Of a DNA stretch of 64,000 nucleotides, positions 18,427 through 27,505 are shown piece after piece (position 1 is the first letter of the stretch; every line of letters starts with the position of its first letter). Origin of the DNA: Desulfovibrio sp. (GTDB taxonomy: Bacteria > Desulfobacterota > Desulfovibrionia > Desulfovibrionales > Desulfovibrionaceae); the NCBI GenBank assembly GCA_024683955.1, contig JAIKXS010000023.1, positions 46,980 through 110,979 on the forward strand, given 5' to 3'. Position numbers and translations under genes: made by a program. The notes under the pieces were generated by a model. That model searched no databases, was not told where the DNA came from, and saw only the letters and a list, made by a program, of their open reading frames with translations.

Positions 18427-21400
18427 CTATTGGCGCTTTGTGCCGATTCCGCTGTTAAAAGACTGAAAATCGACATCCACAAGGACTTTTTGTTTATTTT
18501 TTGTGATAAAGAACAGATGCCCCTCGCCGAGTCCAAAGAGATAGAGCTCTCTGGTTAGTTTTACATCTTCCTGACAGTATTTCGCGATGTCGTCGAGGCG
18601 CTGTTCTTTCCACCATTTGAGTGCGAGAAGCCCGTTGGCGCTTTTATGACTCCCGAGCGTTGCCATAGCAAGGGCGTCGAGTGAAAGGCGGTAGTTCAGC
18701 CGCTCTTTGACCTTCTGGAGCAGATCAAGGCTTGGGAGAGACCAGAGATCGTAGGGTGCAAAGGGCGAGAGAACGGCATAGTCAAAGCGCAGACTGTTGA
18801 AACCTATGACCACATCGGCCTCTTTGAAAAGGTCGAAGAGTCCTCCCAGCTCGTCTTGCTCAAAGCGGAGATAGCTGTCGCGTTTACTGTCATAGGCAAT
18901 GGTAATGCTTACGCCCATTCTTTCGGCTCGCGTCCATCCTCCGACTTCACCGGCGGAACGTCTTGTCTCAACATCGAAGACCACATAATGATCGGGCGGG
19001 GCGGCGAGGGGGGACGAGTGCTTAGCATTCGATACAGTTGGGTGGGAGATCGCTGTTTGGGCAATGCACGCTTCCTGTGTTTTCGATTTTGGATATCTGC
19101 CTGTTTTTGGGGAAATTTCGTCAGATGGGGTTTGTAACGACAGGCTGCCTTCCTTGGCAGGGCGTTCTGTTCCTTTCCCGGAATCATCGGGGAAGCGGGG
19201 CAGGGAAATTTGCAGGGTATTTACCAGCCTGTCACCCTCATCACCCTCCTTCAGCAATTCCTCAAGGAGTGTGATGGCACCGCTTTTGCTTATCGGACGG
19301 TTGCCTGATCCGCATTTTGGGGAATGTACACAGGATGGGCAGCCTGATTCGCAGGGGCAGCTTCTGATCCCTTTGAAGGTGTCAAGAAGAATGGTCTTTC
19401 CATAGTGAAAGGCTTCCCTTGTAAGACCCGCGCCTCCGGGGACTCCGTCGTAAATAAAGATGCAGGATGCTCCGACTTGGGGATGCAAGGGGGTCGAAAT
19501 GCCACCAAAATCATTCCTGTCAGCCATGACCTGAAGGGGAAGAAGACCAATTATGGCGTGTTCACAGGCATGGATGGAGCCCATAAAGTGGATGAACCGA
19601 TCTTCAAGAACGCCACGCACCTGTTCCGGAATGACGTACCATATGCCCTCTGTTTCAAAAATATTAGGCGGAACCGTAAGCGGAACGATGTCGAGGAGTT
19701 TGTTGCCGCTGTTTGAGCGTTTTTCGTATCCTGTTATGGTGTCAGTGATACGGAGGCACCCGCGAACAAGAAGGGAACGTCCAAGCCCCATTCGTTCTGT
19801 TTCTTTAAGAATGACGGTGCTTTTTTTTGAACGGACCCGTGTGAACCAAGGCACTCTTGCCTGTTCAGCCTTAATACGTCCTTTAGCCGGATCAAAGTCC
19901 GTGATAACGTAGGATTGTCCGCGATGAAGATAGACGGCTCCTGGATGCGCCTCGTGCCAGGCCCTGAAGGTGTCTATGGAGCCTATTATATGTGCGTTCT
20001 GGTCTTCGATGATACAGGTTGAGCCGCCACTTCGGAGGGAAATGGACCTTTGTGGGCTCCTTGCCTGCGCGACGAGAGACTGTTTGTCGTGTGTATAGAG
20101 AATCTTGGCCTGAGCCACCAGGGAGCTGAGAGCTGACTGCATAGGCTCTGATTGGAGCCACTCCTCGTGGATGTTGAGAGGAAGTTCCGCTGCCGCACAT
20201 TCAAGATGCCGTGAGGCAATAATTTCATTGTCAGGGTTTACGACGGCTTTTTCCGGAGGGCGGGAGAAAAAATCGTCTGGATTGTGGATGAAATACTGAT
20301 CCAGGGCGTCTTCGCCGGCGATGAGAATGACACAGGATTCCTGCCCTGCGCGCCCTACTCGTCCTCCCCGCTGCAAAGTGGACATAATTGTCCCCGGATA
20401 GCCGACCAGTATGCAGACATCTAGTCCGCCTATATCAATGCCAAGTTCAAGGGCGCTGGTAGATACAACGCAACGCAACTCTCCGTTTGCCATTTTTTTT
20501 TCGATGTCGCGACGTTCTTCGGGCAAATAGCCAGCCCTGTAGGCGCTGATCAGGCTTTTGTAGCGGGGCGGCGCCGAATTATCGGCCCACATGCTGATCA
20601 GCTCTGTCATTTTCCGGGACTTGCAGTAGACAATAGAGCGTAGTCCCAATTTTATGGACAGCTGAATCAGATCAATGGCCGTGGTCGATGGGGAAAGCAG
20701 GGGGTCCATGAAGAGAAAATGGCGGTCGCTCTGCGGAGCTCCAGATTTGCTTATGACAACGGGTTCATCTGTTTTTGGCGGGTCGATGAGGCTGGTGGCG
20801 AGTTCCTTCGGATTGCCAACCGTGGCTGTGCAGAGCACATAGGTGGGGCGCTGCCCGTAGCGCGCAACGAGACGGTTGAGGCGGCGGAAGAGCATGGCCA
20901 TGTTGCTGCCGAAAATTCCCCGGTACGTATGCGCTTCGTCCACAACAATGAAGCGCAGTCCGGCAAGAAACGTTGCCCAGCTGTTATGCCAGGGAATGAT
21001 CCCGAGATGGAGCATCTCGGGATTTGTGATGAGAACCTGGGGGGGATTTTTTCGTATATGTCGCCGTTCATTTTCCGGTGTGTCACCGTCGTACAGAGCG
21101 GCCTTTGGACGTACTTCATCGGGCCATGATGCCGAAAGGTTTATAAAGGTCTGCAGTTGGTCCTGGGCGAGGGCCTTGAGAGGAAAGAGGTAAATGGCGT
21201 GGGCTTCCGGGTCAAGAAGGCACTCTTCAAGGACGGGAAGATTATAGATGAGGCTTTTTCCGCTGGCTGTCGGAGTGCTGACCACAACAGAATGACCGGC
21301 ACGGATATGGTCAGTGGCAAGGGCTTGATGAGAAAACAGGCGGATGTGGTGTGTGTCGAGAAGAGTCGTTATTGCCCGCGGCCACGGCTTTCTGGTTGCC

Positions 21401-21501
21401 TCAAAGTGTGACGGAGTGCCTTTGATGACGCGGTGGTCAGTAATGATGTCCGAGAGGCGCTGCGTGGAACATATGGCTTCCACAAAGTCCGCGACGCTCA
21501 T
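18427..21501 (-). CDS. MrfA-like DEAH helicase fused to an MrfB-like 3'-5' exonuclease domain
   Basis: A 1024-residue protein. The N-terminal superfamily 2 helicase has Walker A STPTASGKS (about 76-83), DEAH at 188-191, CTATVGNP, VSTSALELGIDIGG and QRGGRVGRAGQ. A DUF1998-type cysteine cluster follows (CPCESGCPSCVHSPKC), typical of YprA/MrfA helicases. From about residue 838 comes an RNase H/DnaQ-fold domain: FDVET (Asp843, Glu845), GFNSLRFDY (Asp907) and YCQEDV (Asp979), a complete DEDD set. In Bacillus, MrfA and MrfB are separate proteins acting together on mitomycin lesions; here they are one chain joined by a linker of about 90 residues. The start overlaps the stop of the upstream acyltransferase by 4 bases (ATGA type). 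Confidence 0.9.
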   Translation of the reverse strand: MSVADFVEAICSTQRLSDIITDHRVIKGTPSHFEATRKPWPRAITTLLDTHHIRLFSHQALATDHIRAGHSVVVSTPTASGKSLIYNLPVLEECLLDPEAHAIYLFPLKALAQDQLQTFINLSASWPDEVRPKAALYDGDTPENERRHIRKNPPQVLITNPEMLHLGIIPWHNSWATFLAGLRFIVVDEAHTYRGIFGSNMAMLFRRLNRLVARYGQRPTYVLCTATVGNPKELATSLIDPPKTDEPVVISKSGAPQSDRHFLFMDPLLSPSTTAIDLIQLSIKLGLRSIVYCKSRKMTELISMWADNSAPPRYKSLISAYRAGYLPEERRDIEKKMANGELRCVVSTSALELGIDIGGLDVCILVGYPGTIMSTLQRGGRVGRAGQESCVILIAGEDALDQYFIHNPDDFFSRPPEKAVVNPDNEIIASRHLECAAAELPLNIHEEWLQSEPMQSALSSLVAQAKILYTHDKQSLVAQARSPQRSISLRSGGSTCIIEDQNAHIIGSIDTFRAWHEAHPGAVYLHRGQSYVITDFDPAKGRIKAEQARVPWFTRVRSKKSTVILKETERMGLGRSLLVRGCLRITDTITGYEKRSNSGNKLLDIVPLTVPPNIFETEGIWYVIPEQVRGVLEDRFIHFMGSIHACEHAIIGLLPLQVMADRNDFGGISTPLHPQVGASCIFIYDGVPGGAGLTREAFHYGKTILLDTFKGIRSCPCESGCPSCVHSPKCGSGNRPISKSGAITLLEELLKEGDEGDRLVNTLQISLPRFPDDSGKGTERPAKEGSLSLQTPSDEISPKTGRYPKSKTQEACIAQTAISHPTVSNAKHSSPLAAPPDHYVVFDVETRRSAGEVGGWTRAERMGVSITIAYDSKRDSYLRFEQDELGGLFDLFKEADVVIGFNSLRFDYAVLSPFAPYDLWSLPSLDLLQKVKERLNYRLSLDALAMATLGSHKSANGLLALKWWKEQRLDDIAKYCQEDVKLTRELYLFGLGEGHLFFITKNKQKVLVDVDFQSFNSGIGTKRQ

Positions 21502-22205
21502 ACTCTGTCCTGCAGTCCTTGTTTTTCTGCAACTGGAGGGGCAAGCTGTTTAACAACACGGCAGGGATTCCCGCAGGCCACACTGTAAGGCGGAATGTCA
21601 CGTGTTACCACGCTTCCGGCCCCTATCACGGCACCTGTTCCGATGTGGACCCCTTTTAGGATGATACACCGCATGCCTATCCAGACGTAGTCACTGATGA
21701 CAACCTCACGATCCCGTTCCGTGCCGGGGTTTTCACTTCGTGCGGTACACGGCCAGGGCGCATGAAAATCACTGTCTGTGATGACTGAGTTTGGTCCCAC
21801 AAGAACATTTTTTCCAAGGCGTATGGACGTGGATCGGGCTGTGATCGAAGTGCCGCTCAGTTCACATCCGTCTCCTATAGAAATGGAGGATCCCTGACCA
21901 AAGACACGGAGCTTGACCGGAGCACAGAGCGACGACGCCGTTGCCCTGCGCCAAGAGGAGATAAAGTGGACCCGATTGCCTATATGTATGACGCCGCCAG
22001 GCCAACGCATAAGGCAGACTGTCCCGTGTGCCGTGGTTTTTTCCCCCAAGGATACCCCGAAAAGGGCAGCCTTCAAACGGAGGCGGAGCGTCCCCCAAAA
22101 AAGACCGACCGCGAAGGGGCAGCGCTGAGAGAGGTAGCAGATAACATTGGCCGGCGTGAGCCCGTGTTTGCGTATTTTTTGGAGAAAAGGAGCAAAATGA
22201 GACAT
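21498..22205 (-). CDS. Hexapeptide-repeat acyltransferase (WbbJ/maa type)
   Basis: Left-handed beta-helix acyltransferase, likely acetylating a sugar or surface polysaccharide intermediate. I prefer the ATG at 22205 (MSHFAPFLQKIRK, 235 residues) over the TTG at 22253. Hexapeptide repeats run from about residue 75 to 215. The end VWIGMRCIILKGVHIGTGAVIGAGSVVTRDIPPYSVACGNP is split here by family motifs VWIG and GAGSVVT. A conserved His (DSDFHAPW) is the probable catalytic base. It is the first gene of a minus-strand run with the helicase-nuclease and mtnA, although no functional link is obvious. Confidence 0.87.
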   Translation of the reverse strand: MSHFAPFLQKIRKHGLTPANVICYLSQRCPFAVGLFWGTLRLRLKAALFGVSLGEKTTAHGTVCLMRWPGGVIHIGNRVHFISSWRRATASSLCAPVKLRVFGQGSSISIGDGCELSGTSITARSTSIRLGKNVLVGPNSVITDSDFHAPWPCTARSENPGTERDREVVISDYVWIGMRCIILKGVHIGTGAVIGAGSVVTRDIPPYSVACGNPCRVVKQLAPPVAEKQGLQDRV

Positions 22206-22258
22206 GGGGATGTACCTGTCAACCTGTACAGCGCTTGGTGCCCCGCCCGGCAAAGGCC

Positions 22259-23569
22259 TTAGGAAAGTACCTTGAAGGAGACAAGCTCCTTTGGCTTCAG
22301 CAGCGTTTCAATATCACGGAGGGCACTCTGCATGGCCTTTTCCGTGGTTTCGTGTGTGAGCAAGACAAGGGGCACGAGGTCAAGGTCCTCTGTCGTACGC
22401 TGAATGACATGGCTCATGCTCACACCAAAACGCGCCATGCAACCGGCAATGTCACGCAAGACTCCCGGTGTGTCTTCTACCATCATGCGTACGTAATAGC
22501 AGGATGTCCAGTCGTTTGGATCGGCGACTGTGGCGTCGGGAAGATCAAGGGCAAAACCCGTATTATTTGGGTATTCCTCCCGTGCAACGGCAAGCAGGTC
22601 AGCCAGAACAGCGCTTGCCGTCGGCAGATCACCGGCTCCCCGCCCATGGAAGAAGAGAGACCCTGCCGCATCGGCCTTGATATGGATGGCGTTGAAAGCT
22701 CCCTCAACACGGGCCAGAAGGAAGGAGTGGGGGACAAGGGCCGGGAAGACTCCTGCCTCTATGGGGCCTCCCGGTGTACTGTTGGTTCCTGCCTCACGTA
22801 CCTGTCCGACAAGTTTAATATGGTAGCCCAGCTGATCGGCAAGTTCTATGTCCAGCTTGGACAGCCCACGAATTCCGTGAATGGGGAGAGCCGTAAAGTC
22901 GTAGTGGACACCAAAGGCAAGGCGGATAAGCAAGACAAGTTTATGCGCCGCGTCATGGCCGTCGATGTCAAGGGACGGATCAGCTTCGGCGTAGCCTTTC
23001 TTCTGAGCACCGTTGAGGGCTTCGGTAAAATCAAGGTGTCTGTTGGTCATTTCGGAAAGCACATAATTGCTTGTTCCGTTCAGAATACCCACAAGGGAAT
23101 GGATGTGATTTGAGGCGAGGCTTTCCTTCAGCGCCTGCACAATGGGAATGGCACCCGCAACACTTGCTTCGTAACGAAGGATTCGGTTCCTCTGTTTCGC
23201 TTTACTGAATAGAGGCTGTCCTTCCTCGGCAAGAAGGGCCTTATTGGCTGTGACGATATGTTTATTGTGGTCGAGGGCCCGGCTGATCAGATCCTTTGCG
23301 GTTGTCTTGCCACCGATGACTTCAACGATGGCGTCAATTTCCGGATCGTCGGTCAGGGCAGTCAGATCATCTGTCAGGGAAACGTCAGGCGGCAGGGGGA
23401 CTGTTCGTGGTTTTGCCAGATTGTGGACAAGCACGCGTTTGAGCACAATGCGTTTCCCCGTGCGTCGTTCGATGATGTCTGCGTTGGATGCGAGCAGGGA
23501 TACAAGCCCGCCGCCAACGGTTCCGAGACCGGCAAGTCCTATGACCAGGTTTTGACTTTGCTGTGTCAT
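22259..23569 (-). CDS. hom: Homoserine dehydrogenase with C-terminal ACT domain
   Basis: Reduces aspartate semialdehyde to homoserine, the branch point to threonine and methionine. It has 436 residues from the ATG at 23569 (MTQQSQNLVIGLAG); the frame runs 66 residues further upstream without similarity. The Rossmann motif GLGTVGGG is near residue 12. Catalytic motifs are VTANKALLAE, YEASVAGAIPIVQ and GILNGTSNYVLSEM, with the Lys/Asp region ADPSLDIDGHDAAHKL. The ACT domain (from about 355, VEDTPGVLRDIAG) suggests threonine feedback. It lies 223 bp downstream of an aspartate aminotransferase gene on the same strand, the preceding enzyme class in the pathway. Confidence 0.95.
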   Translation of the reverse strand: MTQQSQNLVIGLAGLGTVGGGLVSLLASNADIIERRTGKRIVLKRVLVHNLAKPRTVPLPPDVSLTDDLTALTDDPEIDAIVEVIGGKTTAKDLISRALDHNKHIVTANKALLAEEGQPLFSKAKQRNRILRYEASVAGAIPIVQALKESLASNHIHSLVGILNGTSNYVLSEMTNRHLDFTEALNGAQKKGYAEADPSLDIDGHDAAHKLVLLIRLAFGVHYDFTALPIHGIRGLSKLDIELADQLGYHIKLVGQVREAGTNSTPGGPIEAGVFPALVPHSFLLARVEGAFNAIHIKADAAGSLFFHGRGAGDLPTASAVLADLLAVAREEYPNNTGFALDLPDATVADPNDWTSCYYVRMMVEDTPGVLRDIAGCMARFGVSMSHVIQRTTEDLDLVPLVLLTHETTEKAMQSALRDIETLLKPKELVSFKVLS

Positions 23570-23792
23570 ACAAAATTCTATGCGGAAACCACCACAGGTC
23601 TTTCCGTGGCAAGGACCGCATTTCTCCTCTTTTTTGATTATAGTATTTAAAACGTTGTCGCTAGACGGTCGTTTCTGCGGTAATTGATCAGTATGTACAT
23701 CATCAAGAGAATACGTGCTAGAGGGACGGCCCCGTCGTTTTAGCAATACGTTACAATGCTGGGGCACACCGTTCGATTGCTGGGATGGTTTT

Positions 23793-24974
23793 TCAACGTT
23801 TCAGATCCCGGAGTGCGCTCCCGACTTTTTCGAGGGCCTCCTCGAGCACTTCGTCCGCCACGGCATACGAGAATCGGATACAATTGTCGTCGCCAAAGGC
23901 CGCCCCCGGAATGAGGGCCACATGGGCTTTGTCAAGAAGATACGAACAGAGTTCGGTGGAATTGTGTACGGTTTCTCCATAATAGGCGTGGACATCTACA
24001 AAAAGATAAAAGGCACCGTCGGGTTTTGGGCAGATGGCGTCCTTCCATGTCTCAATGATGGCAAGGCCCGCATCGCGACGTTTTTGGAAGGCTTTGCGCA
24101 TGGTTTCAACACAGTCAAGAGGCCCCTCGAGAGCAGCCAGAGCGGCCTTCTGTGAAATGGAGCAGATATTTGAGGTGCTGTGCCCCTGCATGGAGGAAAT
24201 TTTTTTGATAAGATCGGAATGGGCAGCAAGAAATCCCACACGCCATCCTGTCATGGCAAAACTTTTGGATAGACCGTTCACGACAGCAACCTGGTCCGGG
24301 TGCTTGGCAAAGGCGTGGATTGCACTAGTTGTGGTTGCGGGAGGAAAGACAAGCTGTTCATAGATCTCGTCGGAGAGAATAAAAAGACCGCGGTCAAGCG
24401 CCCAATCAAGGATCGCTTCCATCTCTTCCCGGCTGTAGACGGCTCCGGTCGGATTGCTCGGTGAATTCATGATCAGAAGCTTAGTTTTGGGCGTACATTT
24501 TTTTTCGAGCATTTCTGGTGTGACCTTAAAGGCGTTTTCGGTACCCGCCTTGACAAAGACGGGAACGCCACCGGCCAGCTGAACCATATCGGGATAGCTT
24601 AGCCAGTACGGGGCCGGAATGAGGACCTCGTCTGCGGGGTTCAAGAAAGTTTGGAAGAAATTATAAATGCAGTGTTTGCCCCCTTGGCCGATGATAATGG
24701 ACTCCTTGGGAACCGATACCCCGTGGACTCTTTCAAAGTAGTTGCCGGCGGCTTGTCGCAGCTCAGGAATGCCCGGAACAGCCGTATAACGGCAGAAATT
24801 TTCGTCAATGGCCTTCTTTGCTGCGGCACAGACGTGGGGAGGCGTCGGAAAATCGGGCTCGCCGACAGCAAGGCTCAGTACATGCACCCCCTGATCGCGT
24901 AACGAGAGAGCCTGACTGTTGATGGTCAGAGTAAGGGAAGGCTTGATGGTTTGGAGACGGTCGGCTATTTGCAT
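23793..24974 (-). CDS. aspC: Aspartate aminotransferase (class I/II, subgroup Ib)
   Basis: PLP-dependent transaminase interconverting aspartate and oxaloacetate with 2-oxoglutarate/glutamate. It has 393 residues. Motifs are AVGEPDFPTPPHV, NSPSNPTGAVYS (substrate carboxylate), SDEIYEQLVF and the PLP lysine in NGLSKSFAMTGWRVGF. The C-terminal FSYAVADEVLEEALE is also typical. The ATG at 24974 follows AAGGAGCTCTGC. Its position upstream of hom supports a role in aspartate-family amino acid supply. Related class I enzymes could accept other substrates. Confidence 0.93.
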   Translation of the reverse strand: MQIADRLQTIKPSLTLTINSQALSLRDQGVHVLSLAVGEPDFPTPPHVCAAAKKAIDENFCRYTAVPGIPELRQAAGNYFERVHGVSVPKESIIIGQGGKHCIYNFFQTFLNPADEVLIPAPYWLSYPDMVQLAGGVPVFVKAGTENAFKVTPEMLEKKCTPKTKLLIMNSPSNPTGAVYSREEMEAILDWALDRGLFILSDEIYEQLVFPPATTTSAIHAFAKHPDQVAVVNGLSKSFAMTGWRVGFLAAHSDLIKKISSMQGHSTSNICSISQKAALAALEGPLDCVETMRKAFQKRRDAGLAIIETWKDAICPKPDGAFYLFVDVHAYYGETVHNSTELCSYLLDKAHVALIPGAAFGDDNCIRFSYAVADEVLEEALEKVGSALRDLKR

Positions 24975-25481
24975 GCAGAGCTCCTTTTGTTGAAAAGCGT
25001 TGAGCCGTGAAGTATCGCTGTCTGGAACGGCACCAAGGATGGGCGATCCAGAGAATAGTTTACGCCATGCATCTTCTCATGCGGGCCAGAGGTTTTTATT
25101 ACCTTGTTCCGCATTTTGCGAAAGAAGATCAAAAGGGCGGTGAGCGATGTGTCCGAGTCACGTTGAAATGCTTGCTGACAGAACGTATACGGGCCGTGCA
25201 CCGCAGGCCAGCCGTCCTTCGTTAAACACACGAGGGATCCTCTCTCAGGTGCCTCTTGGGGTACACAACGGCCGGGCTTTCGCTCTAAAAGACAGAATCA
25301 TGCCTGCCTGACCCTCAAAAGTTCAACGCTGCATCTATAGTGATATTATGTCTTTATCCTGCGAGAAAAATCTGCCTGAATACTCTATAAACCAGGATGA
25401 AGAACTACAGATCCCGGAACCCCGGAGGTCACGTGCGGGGGCTGCACGTCCGGGGCCGAGGAACGAAACGGTGTACTGCCA
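24975..25481. other. Divergent intergenic region aspC/sfsA (507 bp)
   Basis: No gene seen. A strong stem-loop lies at 25420-25455 just before sfsA. The sequence CAGATCCCGGA followed by ACCCC (about 25407) recurs with one change near 52189, also intergenic, which may be chance or a small dispersed repeat. Confidence 0.4.
25420..25455 (+). promoter_or_regulatory. Stem-loop in the sfsA leader
   Basis: CCCCGG (25420-25425) pairs with CCGGGG (25450-25455). ACGTGC (25431-25436) pairs with GCACGT (25444-25449). A 5-base bulge lies on the left and a 7-base loop at the top. There is no T tract, so it is more likely a leader structure than a terminator. It ends 26 bases before the sfsA ATG. Confidence 0.4.
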
Positions 25482-26240
25482 ATGGAACGGTTTGAAGAAA
25501 GTAATGTCCTGTTGCCGTTTGGCGCGTGTTGTTTTGGGCGTTTTATTACAAGGGAAAAGCGTTTCAGCGTCCTTGTCGAGCTTGATTCAGGAGAAAAATG
25601 CTGGGCTCATACCAATAATACCGGTGCCATGCTTGGACTTTTGCGTCGTGGAGAACGTGTTTTGCTCTCGAAGGCAGAGAATTCAGCAAGAAAATTACCG
25701 TTCACTCTTGAAGCAGTTTGCCGTAGGGAATGCCTCCCAAAAGGAATTCGCGAGACATGGGTCGGTGTGAACACACGTGTTCCAAATGCCCTTCTTGAGG
25801 CAGGCTTTCTGGCAAGGCGTCTGCCTTTTCTTGCGTCCTTTACAATCATGCAACGAGAAAAGACGCGGGGAAAAAGCCGGCTTGACGCCTGGTTTTCCGG
25901 AAGTGACGGCCCAGATTTTTGGGTTGAATGCAAGAACGTCACTCTTGTTGAGGACGGCGTCGCTGCGTTTCCCGACGCCCCAAGTGCACGGGCATGCAAA
26001 CATTTGATAGAACTGATGGATATTGTACGCTCAGGAGAGCGTGCAGGCCTTTTCTTGCTTGTCCAGAGAAACGACGCACACTGTTTCGGCGCGGCAGATT
26101 ATATTGACCGTCATTATGCCACGCTTTTTTCGGAAGCACGCGACTCGGGTGTTGAGATTTTTGCGTATACGACCCGTTTTTCCCTATCAGGCATCACCCT
26201 TGGTGAGCCCCTCCCCCTTGTCCCAAAATACGTTTTTTAG
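25482..26240 (+). CDS. sfsA: SfsA family DNA/RNA nuclease-like protein
   Basis: 252 residues. The N-terminal OB-like domain (RFITREKRFSVLVELDSGEKCWAHTNNTGAM) precedes a PD-(D/E)XK-like domain. Its motifs are KSRLDAWF, FWVECKNVTLVEDG, AAFPDAPSARACKHL and RAGLFLLVQRNDAHCF. SfsA is named for sugar fermentation stimulation in E. coli, but the fold suggests nucleic acid binding or cleavage; the cellular role is not settled. The ATG is preceded by only a weak ribosome binding site. It ends in a 4-base overlap with the converging HIT gene. Confidence 0.92.
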   Translation: MERFEESNVLLPFGACCFGRFITREKRFSVLVELDSGEKCWAHTNNTGAMLGLLRRGERVLLSKAENSARKLPFTLEAVCRRECLPKGIRETWVGVNTRVPNALLEAGFLARRLPFLASFTIMQREKTRGKSRLDAWFSGSDGPDFWVECKNVTLVEDGVAAFPDAPSARACKHLIELMDIVRSGERAGLFLLVQRNDAHCFGAADYIDRHYATLFSEARDSGVEIFAYTTRFSLSGITLGEPLPLVPKYVF

Positions 26241-26653
26241 TGCATCACCTGTACGCGGATGGCTGTGGCCAGGCGGTTCATCTCTTCCTGAGAATCGTAG
26301 GAGTGCTGTTTCCAGAGGGTAAGCCCGTCGTTGGCAAAACGCGGAATGATGTGCCAATGGAGGTGGTCAACCTCCTGGCCCGCGGCCCGTCCGTTATTTT
26401 GAATCACATTGAAACCTTCCGCTCCTGTTACCGTGATAATGGCTCGCGCCACTCTCTGCATTGCGTCTATCAGCTCATTGCCGAGTTGCGGATCCGCATC
26501 CAAGAGATTGGAGTAGTGGGCCTTAGGAATGATAAGCGTGTGCCCCTTGTTTGCGGGATTGAGATCAAGAAAAGCATAGAGTGAAGGCGTTTCATAGACG
26601 GAAGATGAGGGGATGAGCCCCTTTGCGATGGCGCAAAAAATACAGTCCTGCAT
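26237..26653 (-). CDS. HIT family protein (histidine triad nucleotide hydrolase)
   Basis: 138 residues. It carries an N-terminal zinc-type pair CIFCAIAKG, LDLNPANKGHTLIIPKAHYSN, and the catalytic triad DHLHWHIIPRF. Members hydrolyse purine nucleoside phosphoramidates or dinucleoside polyphosphates. I choose the ATG at 26653 with GGTGAGG about 6 bases upstream; a GTG at 26665 is also in frame. It is downstream of the selB cluster, on the same strand. Confidence 0.94.
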   Translation of the reverse strand: MQDCIFCAIAKGLIPSSSVYETPSLYAFLDLNPANKGHTLIIPKAHYSNLLDADPQLGNELIDAMQRVARAIITVTGAEGFNVIQNNGRAAGQEVDHLHWHIIPRFANDGLTLWKQHSYDSQEEMNRLATAIRVQVMH

Positions 26654-26811
26654 AGTATACCTCACCGGTGGTCAAAACCGGCTTCCTCATGAAAAAGGTT
26701 GTGCCCGGCCGCTGTTGTACAAAGGCCTGTGGCAAGGTCAGATTTTTTTGCCGCATTGCCGTCTTCCGAGCTGTTCGGCGTGCGGTGTTCGGCGGCCAAA
26801 TTTCCTTTTGG

Positions 26812-27474
26812 TCAAAGGCGTCTTGCCCCTTTGCTTTGTCCCCGCCTTTTATGCTGTGTGCGTGCTTTTCTCGCGAGCGAAGAAGGGGATATGGTAGGCT
26901 TTGTGCCCTTTCCCAACGCGCTCTCGTTGTCCCGTTCTTCGACGGGGAGGATGACCCCCTTGCGGATTTCCTCGAGCGCTGCAATGAGAAGGGCCGCATC
27001 ACGTGCGTGTTCTTGCACCATAGCGTTCTTGGCGTTGGTGCTCATGGCGGACAGTCCTCTTGGCTCAAGGACAGCGATCTGATGAATGGCACTCTCCTCT
27101 GGTCCATAGCACATGCCGATAAACGGCCACATCCAGCGGTTTCGTTCCGTATCGAAGCGGAATATGAAAAGTTCAAGTCCGCCGTGGGCCGTTGAGAAAA
27201 GACCAGCGGCGTTTTTGTCCCCGGCCGTGAATTCGAGGAGCATATCGCGTTCAGGCAGGGGCTTGAGAGCTTTCTCCTCTTTCAGAAAAAGGGTTGGCGG
27301 CGGATCTTTGAGCCGCAGGGGAAGAAGATTTTTTTCATCCCCGCATACGTAGGTCCGGGCCTTGACGAGACGTGAATAAAGATATTTTAGTGAATTCGCT
27401 GTGAAAAGCTGGCCCTGTCGCGCCAGGGGGAGGCTGTCGTAAAAGACGGCGCGCGCGATCTCCATGCGGTACAT
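26812..27474 (-). CDS. Hypothetical protein downstream of selB
   Basis: Unrecognised 220-residue protein starting 31 bp after the selB stop, so probably in the same transcript. The N-terminal 160 residues look globular (LELFIFRFDTERNRWMWPFIGMC). The last 45 are basic and low in complexity, with Ser/Lys/Arg (SPSSLARKARTQHKRRG). The start could be 27474 or the ATG three codons later; no clear Shine-Dalgarno precedes either. No signal peptide or membrane segment. No function is proposed. Confidence 0.7.
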   Translation of the reverse strand: MYRMEIARAVFYDSLPLARQGQLFTANSLKYLYSRLVKARTYVCGDEKNLLPLRLKDPPPTLFLKEEKALKPLPERDMLLEFTAGDKNAAGLFSTAHGGLELFIFRFDTERNRWMWPFIGMCYGPEESAIHQIAVLEPRGLSAMSTNAKNAMVQEHARDAALLIAALEEIRKGVILPVEERDNESALGKGTKPTISPSSLARKARTQHKRRGQSKGARRL

Positions 27475-27505
27475 TGCAATGTCTCTTTTTTTATGTGAAG
27501 GGCTC

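Noticed and set aside
22235..23113. 292-residue plus frame antisense to homoserine dehydrogenase
   Set aside because: Entirely within hom on the other strand, with composition typical of a shadow frame.
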